From the IMG/VR virus record IMGVR_UViG_3300030328_002122, positions 81,195 through 145,194 of that record: 64,000 nt of DNA; one strand, written 5' to 3'. The notes under the pieces were generated by a model, which saw only the letters and a list, made by a program, of their open reading frames with translations, ran no database searches and was not told the DNA's origin. Shown here in pieces: positions 49,348-56,596 of this stretch. Each line of letters opens with the position of its first letter. Within the stretch, counting starts at the first letter, position 1. The DNA is from a virus. The position numbers were made by a program, and so were the translations under genes.

Positions 49348-49960
49348 AGCAATATTTCTTGCAGGCGGGCCAGGATCTGGTAAGTCATATGTAGTAAGAA
49401 GATCTACAGGCGGATTGGGTATGAAGATTGTAAACTCTGATGATATATACGAAAAAATGTTAAAAGACGCTGGGTTGGAAACAACACCAGAAGATATATA
49501 TTCTGATCAAGGTCAAGACATAAGAGTTAAAGCGAAAGAGGTTACGGCCCGTATGCAAGGAAACTTTCTAAAAGGTAGACTAGGAGTTATCATTGATGGT
49601 ACAGGTAGAGAGTTTGATAAAATATCACAACAAGTAAGAGGATTACGTGCATTAGGATATGAAGCCTATATGATATTTGTAAATACATCATTAGATACTG
49701 CACAACAAAGAAATCGAATGAGATCCAGAACTTTACCAGAAGATCAAGTTGCGAAGATGTGGAACGCAGTTCAAAACAACATAGGTAAGTTTCAATCACT
49801 ATTTGGTACAAATAATTTTATAATTGTAGACAACAATGATGCTGGTGAAGATGTATTCAAGAAAGTATGGAAGAGATGTATGATACTTGTTAAGAAGAAA
49901 GTAAAAAATACAATCGCTAAAAATTGGATATCTAAACAGCTAAAATTGAAAAAAAGATAA
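49295..49960 (+). CDS. P-loop kinase (zeta-toxin / polynucleotide kinase-like)
   Basis: 221 residues. The phage leader MKTFRQIQEGVYDPNIFKAI precedes Walker A AGGPGSGKS; later IVNSDDIYEKML and VIIDGTGREFDKI resemble the AAA_33/zeta-toxin fold, and NRMRSRTLPEDQVAKMW supplies lid arginines. Such enzymes phosphorylate nucleic acid ends, nucleotides or sugar nucleotides; the substrate cannot be read. Similar ATPases follow baseplate genes in T4-like cyanophages. Confidence 0.75.
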   Translation: MKTFRQIQEGVYDPNIFKAIFLAGGPGSGKSYVVRRSTGGLGMKIVNSDDIYEKMLKDAGLETTPEDIYSDQGQDIRVKAKEVTARMQGNFLKGRLGVIIDGTGREFDKISQQVRGLRALGYEAYMIFVNTSLDTAQQRNRMRSRTLPEDQVAKMWNAVQNNIGKFQSLFGTNNFIIVDNNDAGEDVFKKVWKRCMILVKKKVKNTIAKNWISKQLKLKKR

Positions 49961-49961
49961 T

Positions 49962-49969
49962 TATAAATA
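49962..49969 (+). promoter_or_regulatory. T4-type late promoter box
   Basis: TATAAATA right after the kinase stop and 48 bases before the ATG at 50018. It would drive the secreted protein gene as a single late unit ending at the terminator near 50443. Confidence 0.6.
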
Positions 49970-50017
49970 TGTATTTGTGTGACAAAATGTTCGCAAATAG
50001 TATAAGGAAACCCTCAC

Positions 50018-50413
50018 ATGAAACTACTATCAAGTATAACAGCGTTTCTCGCTGTCTTGTTCTTTGCAACAAATACAGTTGCAGACATATCTCATAGTCA
50101 TGATGTTACAGCTGAGTATTCAGTTGACAATGAAAAAACAATTATGCATTATGAACCAGAAATTAAGTGGAATCAAGATCAATTAGGTTTGTCAATTGGT
50201 ACACTTATTTCTATATACGACTCTTCTGCAACTGACAGTTTTATGTTATTTGACACATTGGAAGAAGGAAATAGACCAGATATTAATATGGAATTGACAT
50301 ACGATATGGGTAATATGATTTCATTACCTATAGAAGTATATGGTAAAACAGGCTGGGATATTGATGCATCAGAAAGAAAAGATATTAAGTTGGGTGCAAC
50401 TATATCATTCTAA
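50018..50413 (+). CDS. Secreted beta-rich protein, possible outer-membrane beta-barrel
   Basis: 131 residues with a signal peptide (MKLLSSITAFLAVLFFATNT, cleavage near ADI). The mature part alternates polar and hydrophobic residues (LGLSIGTLISIYD, INMELTYDMGNMISLPIEVY) and ends KLGATISF; a C-terminal Phe on a beta strand is the classic BAM-targeting signal of outer membrane proteins. It is small for a barrel (perhaps 8 strands). Late-expressed single gene between promoter and terminator. Could alter the host surface or superinfection; speculative. Confidence 0.65.
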   Translation: MKLLSSITAFLAVLFFATNTVADISHSHDVTAEYSVDNEKTIMHYEPEIKWNQDQLGLSIGTLISIYDSSATDSFMLFDTLEEGNRPDINMELTYDMGNMISLPIEVYGKTGWDIDASERKDIKLGATISF

Positions 50414-50442
50414 CAAAGAATATTATCAATATATTTTTTCAG

Positions 50443-50470
50443 AAAAACCTCAATTTTTTGGGGTTTTTTT
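50443..50470 (+). terminator. Rho-independent terminator
   Basis: AAAAACCTC pairs with GGGGTTTTTTT across a T-rich loop. It separates the late gene from the TGATTCG-type promoter that begins at 50482. Confidence 0.7.
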
Positions 50471-50481
50471 GTTTTTAGGGG

Positions 50482-50537
50482 TTGACATTTGTTATGAAAA
50501 CAGGTATATTAATAGTATAGAGAGAAAGGTGATTCGT
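50482..50537 (+). promoter_or_regulatory. Sigma70 promoter with TGATTCGT between SD and ATG
   Basis: TTGACA at 50482-50487, 17-base spacer, TATATT at 50505-50510. Here TGATTCGT (50530-50537) lies in the leader between SD AGAAAGG and the ATG at 50539, the same placement as at 56587. Confidence 0.72.
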
Positions 50538-50538
50538 T

Positions 50539-50703
50539 ATGAAAATTACAACAAAGACAATCGGTAAAAAAACCATTATGACAATAACTGGCTTGACCAA
50601 AAAAGAAATGTCACAGATGGAAGACTTTAAACATTGTTTTCCAATGTTTAATTTAGAACTCCTCAAGTGGGATGATAAAAAAATTACTATGGAGAAAGTA
50701 TAA
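50539..50703 (+). CDS. Small hypothetical protein
   Basis: 54 residues (MKITTKTIGKKTIMTITGLT...), with SD AGAAAGG. A beta-beta-alpha look, with DFKHCFPMFNLELLKWDDKK at the end. Co-transcribed with the deoxyribonucleotidase, whose ATG is one base beyond its stop. Function unknown. Confidence 0.6.
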   Translation: MKITTKTIGKKTIMTITGLTKKEMSQMEDFKHCFPMFNLELLKWDDKKITMEKV

Positions 50704-50704
50704 T

Positions 50705-51244
50705 ATGAAAAAAGTAGGAAACGCAACTATTTTATACTTAGACATGGACGGAGTCCTTGCAGATTTCTTTGATGCATTTGCAAAGAAGTTCAATAGAGAT
50801 CATTGGAAAGAGATTCCAAGAAAAGACAAGTCATTACAAGAACTCATAGGTACTGACTTCTTTTACACGCTATCAATATTTGAAAATACCTATAACCTAG
50901 TGAATGTTGTAGACGCTATATCAAAAGGTCAATGGGGAATATGTTCATCACCATTAAAAGGTGATAGGGATAACTCTGCATACCACAAAAGAAGGTGGTT
51001 AGAGGACAATGATTTGATGCCTCCTGCTATTGAGAATGTAATATTCACTGGTCAGAAAGAGCATTATGCAATCAATTCTATTGATGGTTCACCAAACATT
51101 TTGGTTGATGATAAACCTAGTAATATTGAGAAATGGGAAAAAGCTGGTGGAATAGGTTTTCTATACCAAGCAAATAAAGACTCCTATGCAGACTTGGTTA
51201 AAAACATCAATATGGTTTATTCACATGGTCAATATAGGACTTGA
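50705..51244 (+). CDS. 5'(3')-deoxyribonucleotidase-like HAD phosphatase
   Basis: 179 residues from the ATG at 50705. HAD motif I is YLDMDGVLADFFDAF (nucleophile and general acid Asp), SSPLKGD fits motif II and ILVDDKPSNIEKW motif IV; AYHKRRWLEDN carries the motif III Lys/Arg region. This is the NT5C-like family that dephosphorylates deoxynucleoside monophosphates. It may recycle host DNA nucleotides or balance pools with NrdJ and ThyX. High confidence for HAD; substrate inferred. Confidence 0.85.
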   Translation: MKKVGNATILYLDMDGVLADFFDAFAKKFNRDHWKEIPRKDKSLQELIGTDFFYTLSIFENTYNLVNVVDAISKGQWGICSSPLKGDRDNSAYHKRRWLEDNDLMPPAIENVIFTGQKEHYAINSIDGSPNILVDDKPSNIEKWEKAGGIGFLYQANKDSYADLVKNINMVYSHGQYRT

Positions 51245-51276
51245 CACGAAACAATATATATGGTATAGTGATTCGT
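51241..51276 (+). promoter_or_regulatory. Sigma70 promoter with TGATTCGT at the start site
   Basis: TTGACA (51241-51246) overlaps the nucleotidase stop; 17-base spacer, TATAGT at 51264-51269, TGATTCGT at 51269-51276. The leader has AATAGAGAGG. It drives a long operon of small genes extending toward 56 kb. Confidence 0.8.
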
Positions 51277-51292
51277 AAATAGAGAGGTAGAA

Positions 51293-51514
51293 ATGTCTAA
51301 ACAATTTCCAAGAATGTCATTAGCGTCAAGAAATCTTGCACTAAAGACAATCCAAAATTTAAGTCCTATTGAATTAGAAAATATGGCTGCAGATCTTGTA
51401 AAAGTAAGTCCATACATTGCATTACGATTAGAGTTTGCACTTGGGTCATCTTTACAAGATTATGAAGATGAATTAGCAATTGAAGATTTTGATAATAACA
51501 AGGAGAATATATAA
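51293..51514 (+). CDS. Small helical hypothetical protein
   Basis: 73 residues (MSKQFPRMSLASRNLALKTI...) with an acidic tail (YEDELAIEDFDNNKENI). First gene of the operon; SD AGAGAGG. It shares one base with the next gene. Function unknown. Confidence 0.6.
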   Translation: MSKQFPRMSLASRNLALKTIQNLSPIELENMAADLVKVSPYIALRLEFALGSSLQDYEDELAIEDFDNNKENI

Positions 51515-51798
51515 TGGTTACTATTACTAAAATGAGAAAAGTATCAGAGATACTACACACTATGACACTTAGTGAACTAAATGAAGTTATAAGTATGTGT
51601 AGAGATATCAAGGTTATGAAAGCGAAAGCAGACATAACTGTGGGTATGAGGGTCTATGTTGTTCAGAAAACAAAAAAGACGCCTGGTACTGTGGTCAAAA
51701 TTAACAAGACGAGAGCTCTTGTTGATATGGTAAGATCACCAATCACTGGTGAAACTGCAACATACCAAGTTCCATTTTCAATGTTGGAGGCTGCTTAA
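51514..51798 (+). CDS. Small protein with KOW/SH3-like C-terminus
   Basis: 94 residues. A helical N-terminal half (SEILHTMTLSELNEVISMCR) and a C-terminal KOW-like barrel (VGMRVYVVQKTKKTPGTVVK, RALVDMVRSPITGETATYQV). I recall this pattern from conserved cyanophage proteins. It could bind RNA or the transcription or translation machinery; unproven. Overlaps the next ATG by one base. Confidence 0.65.
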   Translation: MVTITKMRKVSEILHTMTLSELNEVISMCRDIKVMKAKADITVGMRVYVVQKTKKTPGTVVKINKTRALVDMVRSPITGETATYQVPFSMLEAA

Positions 51799-51995
51799 TG
51801 TGGTATAATTTTAGAGTTATACTGTCTTGGAGTATCGGTATTATGGGTGTTCTCATAATACTTGGTACTGCTGGTGCAGATTGTGATGGTAAATGTATGG
51901 ACAATGCACTTACATTATCCGAAATGTTTGCATGGTTTGGTTATGGTCTTGCGGCCATAACTACTGCATTTTGTATTCATCCTATTAGTAGATAG
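51798..51995 (+). CDS. Small two-helix membrane protein
   Basis: 65 residues with hydrophobic segments VILSWSIGIMGVLIILGTAG and MFAWFGYGLAAITTAFC, separated by a Cys/Asp loop (ADCDGKCMDN). Inner membrane location expected. Function unknown; possible holin-like or exclusion protein. Confidence 0.6.
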   Translation: MWYNFRVILSWSIGIMGVLIILGTAGADCDGKCMDNALTLSEMFAWFGYGLAAITTAFCIHPISR

Positions 51996-52370
51996 ATGCA
52001 CATATTACCTATCTACTATACGACTACAAATCTCAAACGCAAGCGCAAGAGAGTAGACACACGCAAGTACGAGTCGGAAATGCGTGAACACAACAAGTTT
52101 TTGAAACGCATGAAACTCCCTATGTTAACTCTAGAGGAGTTTATTGCGTATAAACATGGTAAAACTACTGTCAAAGGTCGTGGTGGTGCGATAGAACAGC
52201 GGATATATACTGCAAAGGTCAAAACATCTGACGCAATCGGTAATGGTTTTGTCAAAGAAACTCCTATATATAAAGGAAATGTGGTCATAGGACAAGCGTA
52301 TAACAAGGGTGGACTCCAAGTTCTATCCAATGTTGACGCAAAAGATTCAGCCACTGGTAAGAGGAGATAA
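51996..52370 (+). CDS. Basic hypothetical protein
   Basis: 124 residues, starting directly after the upstream stop. A basic N-terminal region (KRKRKRVDTRKYESEMREHN) is followed by MLTLEEFIAYKHGKTTVKGR and a conserved-looking end (PIYKGNVVIGQAYNKGGLQV). It might bind nucleic acid. No family recognised. Confidence 0.55.
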   Translation: MHILPIYYTTTNLKRKRKRVDTRKYESEMREHNKFLKRMKLPMLTLEEFIAYKHGKTTVKGRGGAIEQRIYTAKVKTSDAIGNGFVKETPIYKGNVVIGQAYNKGGLQVLSNVDAKDSATGKRR

Positions 52371-52373
52371 ATT

Positions 52374-52577
52374 GTGAGTGACGATAATGTAATTGACATA
52401 TGGAGTCATGATAGGTTTATGAGTCAACCTAATGGTAAACTCATTAAAGAGAAACATATAAGGTATATGTTAGAAGAAGAAGATGGTAATGTGCGAGTAA
52501 AAAAGGTTACAATTAATCGAAAGTTCATGGGTCAAAATGACTACATTGACAGTACAGAAGAGGAGTACCTAACTTAA
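52374..52577 (+). CDS. Small hypothetical protein, GTG start
   Basis: 67 residues (MSDDNVIDIWSHDRFMSQPN...) using a GTG start preceded by SD AAGAGGAGA. Acidic C-terminus (YIDSTEEEYLT). Function unknown. Confidence 0.55.
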   Translation: MSDDNVIDIWSHDRFMSQPNGKLIKEKHIRYMLEEEDGNVRVKKVTINRKFMGQNDYIDSTEEEYLT

Positions 52578-52588
52578 TAAATACCTTC

Positions 52589-52846
52589 ATGTATGATATA
52601 GATGAAAGAGTTCGATGGCTCAAGTATCGTATAGAAAAATTTAAACGAAAACATAAACACTTATATAATAATGGTGAAAACGAAAACGAAAACGAGATTG
52701 TCGATACATTAGAAAAGGTTGTTCCTAGAACAAAAAAGATTGTTCAAGAAGAACCTAAACCTACATCTGATGATGAATTAAGTCAAGAAGAAATCAATTT
52801 TCAGAGGGCTCTAAGGGCCGCACTCAAAAAAACCAAAAAGAAATAG
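52589..52846 (+). CDS. Hypothetical charged protein
   Basis: 85 residues, with KYRIEKFKRKHKHLY, an Asn/Glu repeat (NNGENENENEI) and a helical end (NFQRALRAALKKTKKK). A late-like box (TAATAAATA) ends five bases before the ATG and no SD is visible. Function unknown. Confidence 0.55.
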   Translation: MYDIDERVRWLKYRIEKFKRKHKHLYNNGENENENEIVDTLEKVVPRTKKIVQEEPKPTSDDELSQEEINFQRALRAALKKTKKK

Positions 52847-52855
52847 GAGATTCAA

Positions 52856-53077
52856 ATGCTTAATGCTCTACTAGAAGAACACGAAGAACTAGAAAAAAGA
52901 CTAGAAACTGAATTGTTAACAGAAGAAGAAAGTAGAGAAATTAAGAAAAAAAAGTTAAGGGTAAAGGATAGTATCGCTAGTATTAGGCGTAAATATGAAT
53001 TAAAATACGATTACGATCAACATGGTGGGGGAGTTGAAGATTTTGGGTACAATGGGGTCAAGAACGCTTCATTATAA
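52856..53077 (+). CDS. Small coiled-coil protein
   Basis: 73 residues with a strong coiled coil (LEEHEELEKRLETELLTEEE) and SD ATAGGAGA. The end (HGGGVEDFGYNGVKNASL) overlaps the next gene. Function unknown. Confidence 0.55.
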   Translation: MLNALLEEHEELEKRLETELLTEEESREIKKKKLRVKDSIASIRRKYELKYDYDQHGGGVEDFGYNGVKNASL

Positions 53078-53306
53078 CTATGGTGAGTATAAATTAGAAT
53101 TAGAAAGTGCGACAGGTGTACTGTATAGAGGTGAAAAATTACTGTTCAAAGGGTTCTCGTATGAGGCCATACGTTGGTTTATCAATGCATCTGGTGACGA
53201 TCCAAAGATAAAAGAAAAGTTTAGAAATCAATTAAAAATGCGTCAAGAACTGACATTCGATAGAATAAAAGACAAAGAGAAATGGAATAATAAGGAAAAA
53301 AAATGA
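53052..53306 (+). CDS. Hypothetical protein
   Basis: 84 residues from the ATG at 53052 (an earlier ATG at 53022 would enlarge the overlap). A beta-like start (HYNYGEYKLELESATGVLYR) and basic end (KDKEKWNNKEKK). Function unknown. Confidence 0.5.
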   Translation: MGSRTLHYNYGEYKLELESATGVLYRGEKLLFKGFSYEAIRWFINASGDDPKIKEKFRNQLKMRQELTFDRIKDKEKWNNKEKK

Positions 53307-53662
53307 AATGGGCGATTATATTATATGCGATTATGGGGTATGAAAATTCACTTACAGACACAGAGCTCTTGATTAGTTGGAATTTGACATTTGATACTCA
53401 GCCACAATGCGAGTCATTCTATCGTGGAAACGAAGTTAATTTGCATTCTGGAGTATTGGATTATTCTAAACAAAAATATAAGTCCAAAATGCACGTTATA
53501 GAATTAGGTTGTGTTCATGCAACATCTCAATCTCCTTCAGATATGAAACCAGAACTCAAGGACTTTAATCCTCTATATAAGAAGAGTATTAGTCCAAATG
53601 ATGGACAAAAGTGGAGAGAGAGAAAACACTATGACGACAAATTATTATTACGAAGGAACTGA
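53303..53662 (+). CDS. Hypothetical protein with hydrophobic start
   Basis: 119 residues. The first ten residues are hydrophobic (MKWAIILYAIMG), two Cys occur in QCESFYRG and ELGCVHATSQ, and the layout resembles the 65-residue protein at 38168. Possibly exported. It overlaps the preceding gene by 4 bases. Function unknown. Confidence 0.5.
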   Translation: MKWAIILYAIMGYENSLTDTELLISWNLTFDTQPQCESFYRGNEVNLHSGVLDYSKQKYKSKMHVIELGCVHATSQSPSDMKPELKDFNPLYKKSISPNDGQKWRERKHYDDKLLLRRN

Positions 53663-53810
53663 TTATGGAACTATGCACCCATTTCATTACGACTTCTGGT
53701 ATCATCTATTGGTGCCTTGGGATGGTCTAAATTGGTGTATGTTAGTATGTTTATTAATACCTGTGGTGGTATATATTAATGATAGGATGCATTGGTACGA
53801 TTTAAGATGA
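53631..53810 (+). CDS. Small membrane protein
   Basis: 59 residues from the ATG at 53631 (SD GGAGAGAGA). Aromatic N-terminus (TTNYYYEGTDYGTMHPFHYD) and one transmembrane helix (WCMLVCLLIPVVVYIND). Function unknown. Confidence 0.5.
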   Translation: MTTNYYYEGTDYGTMHPFHYDFWYHLLVPWDGLNWCMLVCLLIPVVVYINDRMHWYDLR

Positions 53811-53902
53811 TTTGGATAATACTGTATTTCCTTATCATTTTTATAGGAATTATCTGGATGTTAGCTAGTTTAGTGTGGATTGCAATGGACAATGAAGAAT
53901 AA
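53807..53902 (+). CDS. Tiny transmembrane peptide
   Basis: 31 residues, almost entirely hydrophobic (MIWIILYFLIIFIGIIWMLA), with an acidic end (MDNEE). It starts in an ATGA overlap with the previous gene and overlaps the next, so it is likely translated by coupling. Function unknown. Confidence 0.5.
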   Translation: MIWIILYFLIIFIGIIWMLASLVWIAMDNEE

Positions 53903-54113
53903 AAGTCAAAAAATAATCTTTATCACAGATCTGATAGAGAGTAAAATAAACAAACAACGAGAAATTGAGAAGTTTGAAGCCCAACTCAAGATTATCGAAG
54001 AAAGACTCTTTTTCTTACGAAAAGAGAAAGAAATTACAGAAACAATACTTGAATTGATTGAACACGAAAAGATCATGGATCTTAGAAATTATATGATAAA
54101 GGATGATGCATGA
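53892..54113 (+). CDS. Coiled-coil hypothetical protein
   Basis: 73 residues from the ATG at 53892. Long charged helix (EKFEAQLKIIEERLFFLRKE). It overlaps the glutaredoxin gene by 4 bases. Function unknown. Confidence 0.55.
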   Translation: MKNKSQKIIFITDLIESKINKQREIEKFEAQLKIIEERLFFLRKEKEITETILELIEHEKIMDLRNYMIKDDA

Positions 54114-54349
54114 AAATATTGATGTACTCCAGACACAAACCACCTTGTCAGTTTTGTGTCCGAGCCAAGTCCATGTTGGACTATTATGGAGTCGAATACG
54201 AAGAAAAACTCCTAGATGATATCAATAATCTGGTAGAGTTCAAAGACAATTACCCTAACATTAAACAAGTACCAGCGATCTTTATTGATGATGAATATAT
54301 TGGTGGATATAATGAACTAGAACAGAGATTATGGAAGAACAAGAAGTAA
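54110..54349 (+). CDS. Glutaredoxin
   Basis: 79 residues of the thioredoxin/glutaredoxin fold. The active site is CQFC (about residues 13-16); VPAIFIDDEYIGGYNEL carries the cis-Pro and the GG glutathione motif. Phage glutaredoxins often donate electrons to ribonucleotide reductase. Here the reductase is class II NrdJ, whose C-terminal Cys pair also needs reduction, so a functional link is plausible. Confidence 0.88.
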   Translation: MKILMYSRHKPPCQFCVRAKSMLDYYGVEYEEKLLDDINNLVEFKDNYPNIKQVPAIFIDDEYIGGYNELEQRLWKNKK

Positions 54350-54963
54350 AAAGACTTTTTATACACATACCCAAGAATGGTGGAACATCAGTACATTATG
54401 AAATTATGGTGCATGGTATCAAGAAAAAGTCAAAAAGTGAAGAAATAGATATAAAAACATTCGGTCATGATAGATGGAAAGATGTTCCTACAGAGATCAG
54501 ATATACACATCAATCTTTTGCAGTTATTCGTAATCCTTGGGCCAGAGTAATATCGAGATATGTCATGGGAATACCTACTCAACACACAAACGAACATGGA
54601 ACAACATGGAACACCTTTGAAGAGTTCCTAGAAACAAGGCATCTATGGACAGACAAAGAATGGAACGATCCCATAAGAAGTTGGAACACACAATACGATT
54701 ATGTCTGTGATGAAGATAACATTGTACGTTGTGATAGTCTAAGACTAGAACATATTGATGACGAACTAATACCTTATCTACAATTAGATACAAAAAGTAT
54801 CAGGAAAGACAATAATAAATCACATCAAGATTATTATAACAACAATTCCAAATCAATACAAATAGTCGCTGATTGGTATGCACAAGACATAGACTATTGG
54901 GGGTTTGATTTCGATACAAGTGCAACAAAAAATTATCATTATCATAAGGAGAAAAAAATATGA
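54331..54963 (+). CDS. Sulfotransferase-family protein
   Basis: 210 residues. The 5' phosphosulfate-binding loop is LFIHIPKNGGTS (residues 9-20) and the 3' phosphate motif FAVIRNPWARVISRY (residues 63-77), the two PAPS-binding signatures of carbohydrate sulfotransferases. No signal peptide or membrane anchor. It could sulfate a glycan, lipid or small molecule of the host or virion. The gene overlaps glutaredoxin by 19 bases. Substrate unknown; PAPS must come from the host. Confidence 0.8.
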   Translation: MEEQEVKRLFIHIPKNGGTSVHYEIMVHGIKKKSKSEEIDIKTFGHDRWKDVPTEIRYTHQSFAVIRNPWARVISRYVMGIPTQHTNEHGTTWNTFEEFLETRHLWTDKEWNDPIRSWNTQYDYVCDEDNIVRCDSLRLEHIDDELIPYLQLDTKSIRKDNNKSHQDYYNNNSKSIQIVADWYAQDIDYWGFDFDTSATKNYHYHKEKKI

Positions 54964-55157
54964 TGAAATACTGTATATTATTAATAGGATTATTATTAAC
55001 AAGTGCGTGTAGTACAAACTATGTAACCAAAGAGGGTCAAAGACTACTAGGAAACACAGCCGCAGGGTGTATATTAGGTGAAGTTGCATTTGGTAAATGT
55101 GAAGAAGGTGCAGCCATTGGTGCATTTACAACAGTAATAACAGACCAAAAGAGGTAG
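54960..55157 (+). CDS. Small lipoprotein-like protein
   Basis: 65 residues. A hydrophobic start (MMKYCILLIGLLLTSACSTN) with Cys17 in an imperfect lipobox (TSAC), followed by GNTAAGCILGEVAFGKCEEG, rich in Gly and Ala. Resembles small phage lipoproteins of the host envelope. A superinfection-exclusion role is possible but unproven. Confidence 0.6.
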   Translation: MMKYCILLIGLLLTSACSTNYVTKEGQRLLGNTAAGCILGEVAFGKCEEGAAIGAFTTVITDQKR

Positions 55158-55158
55158 T

Positions 55159-55389
55159 ATGACATTTCAAGTAAATAAAATACATAAGTTACAAGACCAA
55201 ATAGAATCACTCACATACGATTGGGTATGGGAAGATATTTCAGAACATTACGGAGTCGAAGAAGTAGAGGAGTTGAATCAAGAACAAATTGATGAAATCA
55301 TGACCTTTGCAGACAGCGATGAGTGTTACGAAGGGTATGTGGGTATGACATTAAGAAGTATATGTGACTCGTGGGATGCAGACTACTAA
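55159..55389 (+). CDS. Acidic hypothetical protein
   Basis: 76 residues, very acidic (EDISEHYGVEEVEELNQEQI), mainly helical. It overlaps the PyrD-like gene by 14 bases. A strongly acidic small phage protein may mimic DNA, but nothing specific supports that. Function unknown. Confidence 0.55.
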   Translation: MTFQVNKIHKLQDQIESLTYDWVWEDISEHYGVEEVEELNQEQIDEIMTFADSDECYEGYVGMTLRSICDSWDADY

Positions 55390-56098
55390 ATTCTTCATAT
55401 CAGCTCCATTCGGTAATTATCTAAAGTTCCAGAACGCAATCAGTGTAACAGGTAGTTGGACAATCGAACCACGACCTGGCTTGATCCCACAAGTTCTGAA
55501 AACATTACGATATGTAAGAGTGAATGGAGTATGGGGTTGGAGAAACAAAATAGGTCTAAGGAACGCTGGTATTCATGAAGGTCTAAGACGTATGACCAAT
55601 TCTTTTGATGTAATGAGTATTGCATCAGTACAGAAATACGATTGGATTAACTTTGATAGTATACTACCAGAACATCAAAACATAGAGGTGAATATCAGCT
55701 GTCCTAACCTAGATAAAGACGAAGATGCAACACAATTCCCACACTTTGATACACTTAACAATGGTAAAAGACAATGGTGCATCTGTAAAGTTCCACCTAC
55801 AATAAAAGAATATAAACTAGACCAAATCATCAACGATTATGGATATACACAAATACACGCAAGTAATACACTCGCTAGTGATAAAGGTGGACTATCTGGT
55901 AAAAGACTTGCACCACATACACTTAGAATACTAGACTATATTAAAAGAAAATACCCTCATATAACAGTAATAACAGGGGGTGGAATAACAGAAAAGTATC
56001 AGACACATATCTATAAAGAAAGAGGTGCAGATCATATCAGTCTAGGAACAGTCTGCTTCACGCCATGGAAAGTAAAGAGGATCATAGATGAAACTTAA
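55376..56098 (+). CDS. Dihydroorotate dehydrogenase-like FMN enzyme
   Basis: 240 residues from the ATG at 55376. The TIM-barrel pattern of PyrD is visible: VNISCPN (105-111, substrate Asn and neighbouring Cys), CKVPPT (137-142), HASNTLASDKGGLSGKRLAP (161-180) and VITGGGI (198-204) with GADHISLGT (218-225) for FMN phosphate. It would oxidise dihydroorotate to orotate. It is shorter at the N-terminus than the usual roughly 310-340 residues, so activity is uncertain. A phosphoribosyltransferase resembling PyrE lies at 57444. Confidence 0.78.
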   Translation: MQTTKFFISAPFGNYLKFQNAISVTGSWTIEPRPGLIPQVLKTLRYVRVNGVWGWRNKIGLRNAGIHEGLRRMTNSFDVMSIASVQKYDWINFDSILPEHQNIEVNISCPNLDKDEDATQFPHFDTLNNGKRQWCICKVPPTIKEYKLDQIINDYGYTQIHASNTLASDKGGLSGKRLAPHTLRILDYIKRKYPHITVITGGGITEKYQTHIYKERGADHISLGTVCFTPWKVKRIIDET

Positions 56099-56285
56099 TA
56101 AGGATATCATTAACTTCTTAGACACTATAAAGAGAAAGGATATCCATACAGAGATAGATTATATATCACCATTGGTTAAAAAGTATGGAATGAATAAGGA
56201 ACTCGCAGAGAGAATAAGACATGAGTATGTATGCCATGTACTTAAAAAGGCTACTGCGTATGTATCATGGGAAAACATGGAATAA
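56088..56285 (+). CDS. Small helical hypothetical protein
   Basis: 65 residues (MKLNKDIINFLDTIKRKDIH...), overlapping the PyrD-like gene by 11 bases. Entirely helical in appearance with a basic pattern. Last gene of the 51.3-56.3 kb operon. Function unknown. Confidence 0.55.
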   Translation: MKLNKDIINFLDTIKRKDIHTEIDYISPLVKKYGMNKELAERIRHEYVCHVLKKATAYVSWENME

Positions 56286-56404
56286 AATGGGATTTGCGTA
56301 CAATTTAAAAAAAGGTATAAAAAAAGGTAGTTAGGTGTTCTCTTTTGTGCATTAAAGGGTGTATTCTATCACGAAAATTTTTTTTTGTCAAGGGGTTTTT
56401 TCAC

Positions 56405-56447
56405 TTGACAGGGAAAACGAATCAGTATATAGTATAAGTATGATTCG
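56405..56447 (+). promoter_or_regulatory. Sigma70 promoter with CGAATCA in the spacer and TGATTCG downstream
   Basis: TTGACA at 56405-56410, 17-base spacer with ACGAATCA (56417-56424), TATAGT at 56428-56433, then TGATTCG at 56441-56447. The only promoter here with the element in both orientations. The 120 bases before it (56286-56404) hold no gene that I can see. Confidence 0.8.
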
Positions 56448-56520
56448 GTTTTTAACAATAGCAGTGGTCTTATGGTTGGTAATTGTGGGTGCATATGCGG
56501 CCCTATTATTATCAATTTAA
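56440..56520 (+). CDS. Possible 26-residue transmembrane peptide on a leaderless mRNA
   Basis: ATG at 56440, on the predicted transcription start (7 bases after the -10 box). Product MIRFLTIAVVLWLVIVGAYA plus six residues: one basic N-terminal residue and a single membrane helix. The next promoter starts 14 bases after its stop, so the transcript carries little else. It may be a genuine micropeptide or only a short regulatory RNA. Confidence 0.4.
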   Translation: MIRFLTIAVVLWLVIVGAYAALLLSI

Positions 56521-56533
56521 TTACAAATATCTC

Positions 56534-56594
56534 TTGACAAACTCTTGACAAGTTGATATGATGACTATGCTAGGTATGATATAAGGTGATTCGT
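56534..56594 (+). promoter_or_regulatory. Sigma70 promoter with TGATTCGT next to the ATG
   Basis: TTGACA at 56534-56539, 17-base spacer, TATGAT at 56557-56562; a second TTGACA at 56545 has no good -10. TGATTCGT at 56587-56594 lies just before the ATG at 56597, as at 50530. Confidence 0.7.
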
Positions 56595-56596
56595 TT

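Noticed and set aside
56545-56573. Second TTGACA at 56545 as a tandem promoter
   Set aside because: The only -10 at 17 bases is TGCTAG, a poor match; the upstream TTGACA at 56534 with TATGAT fits better.
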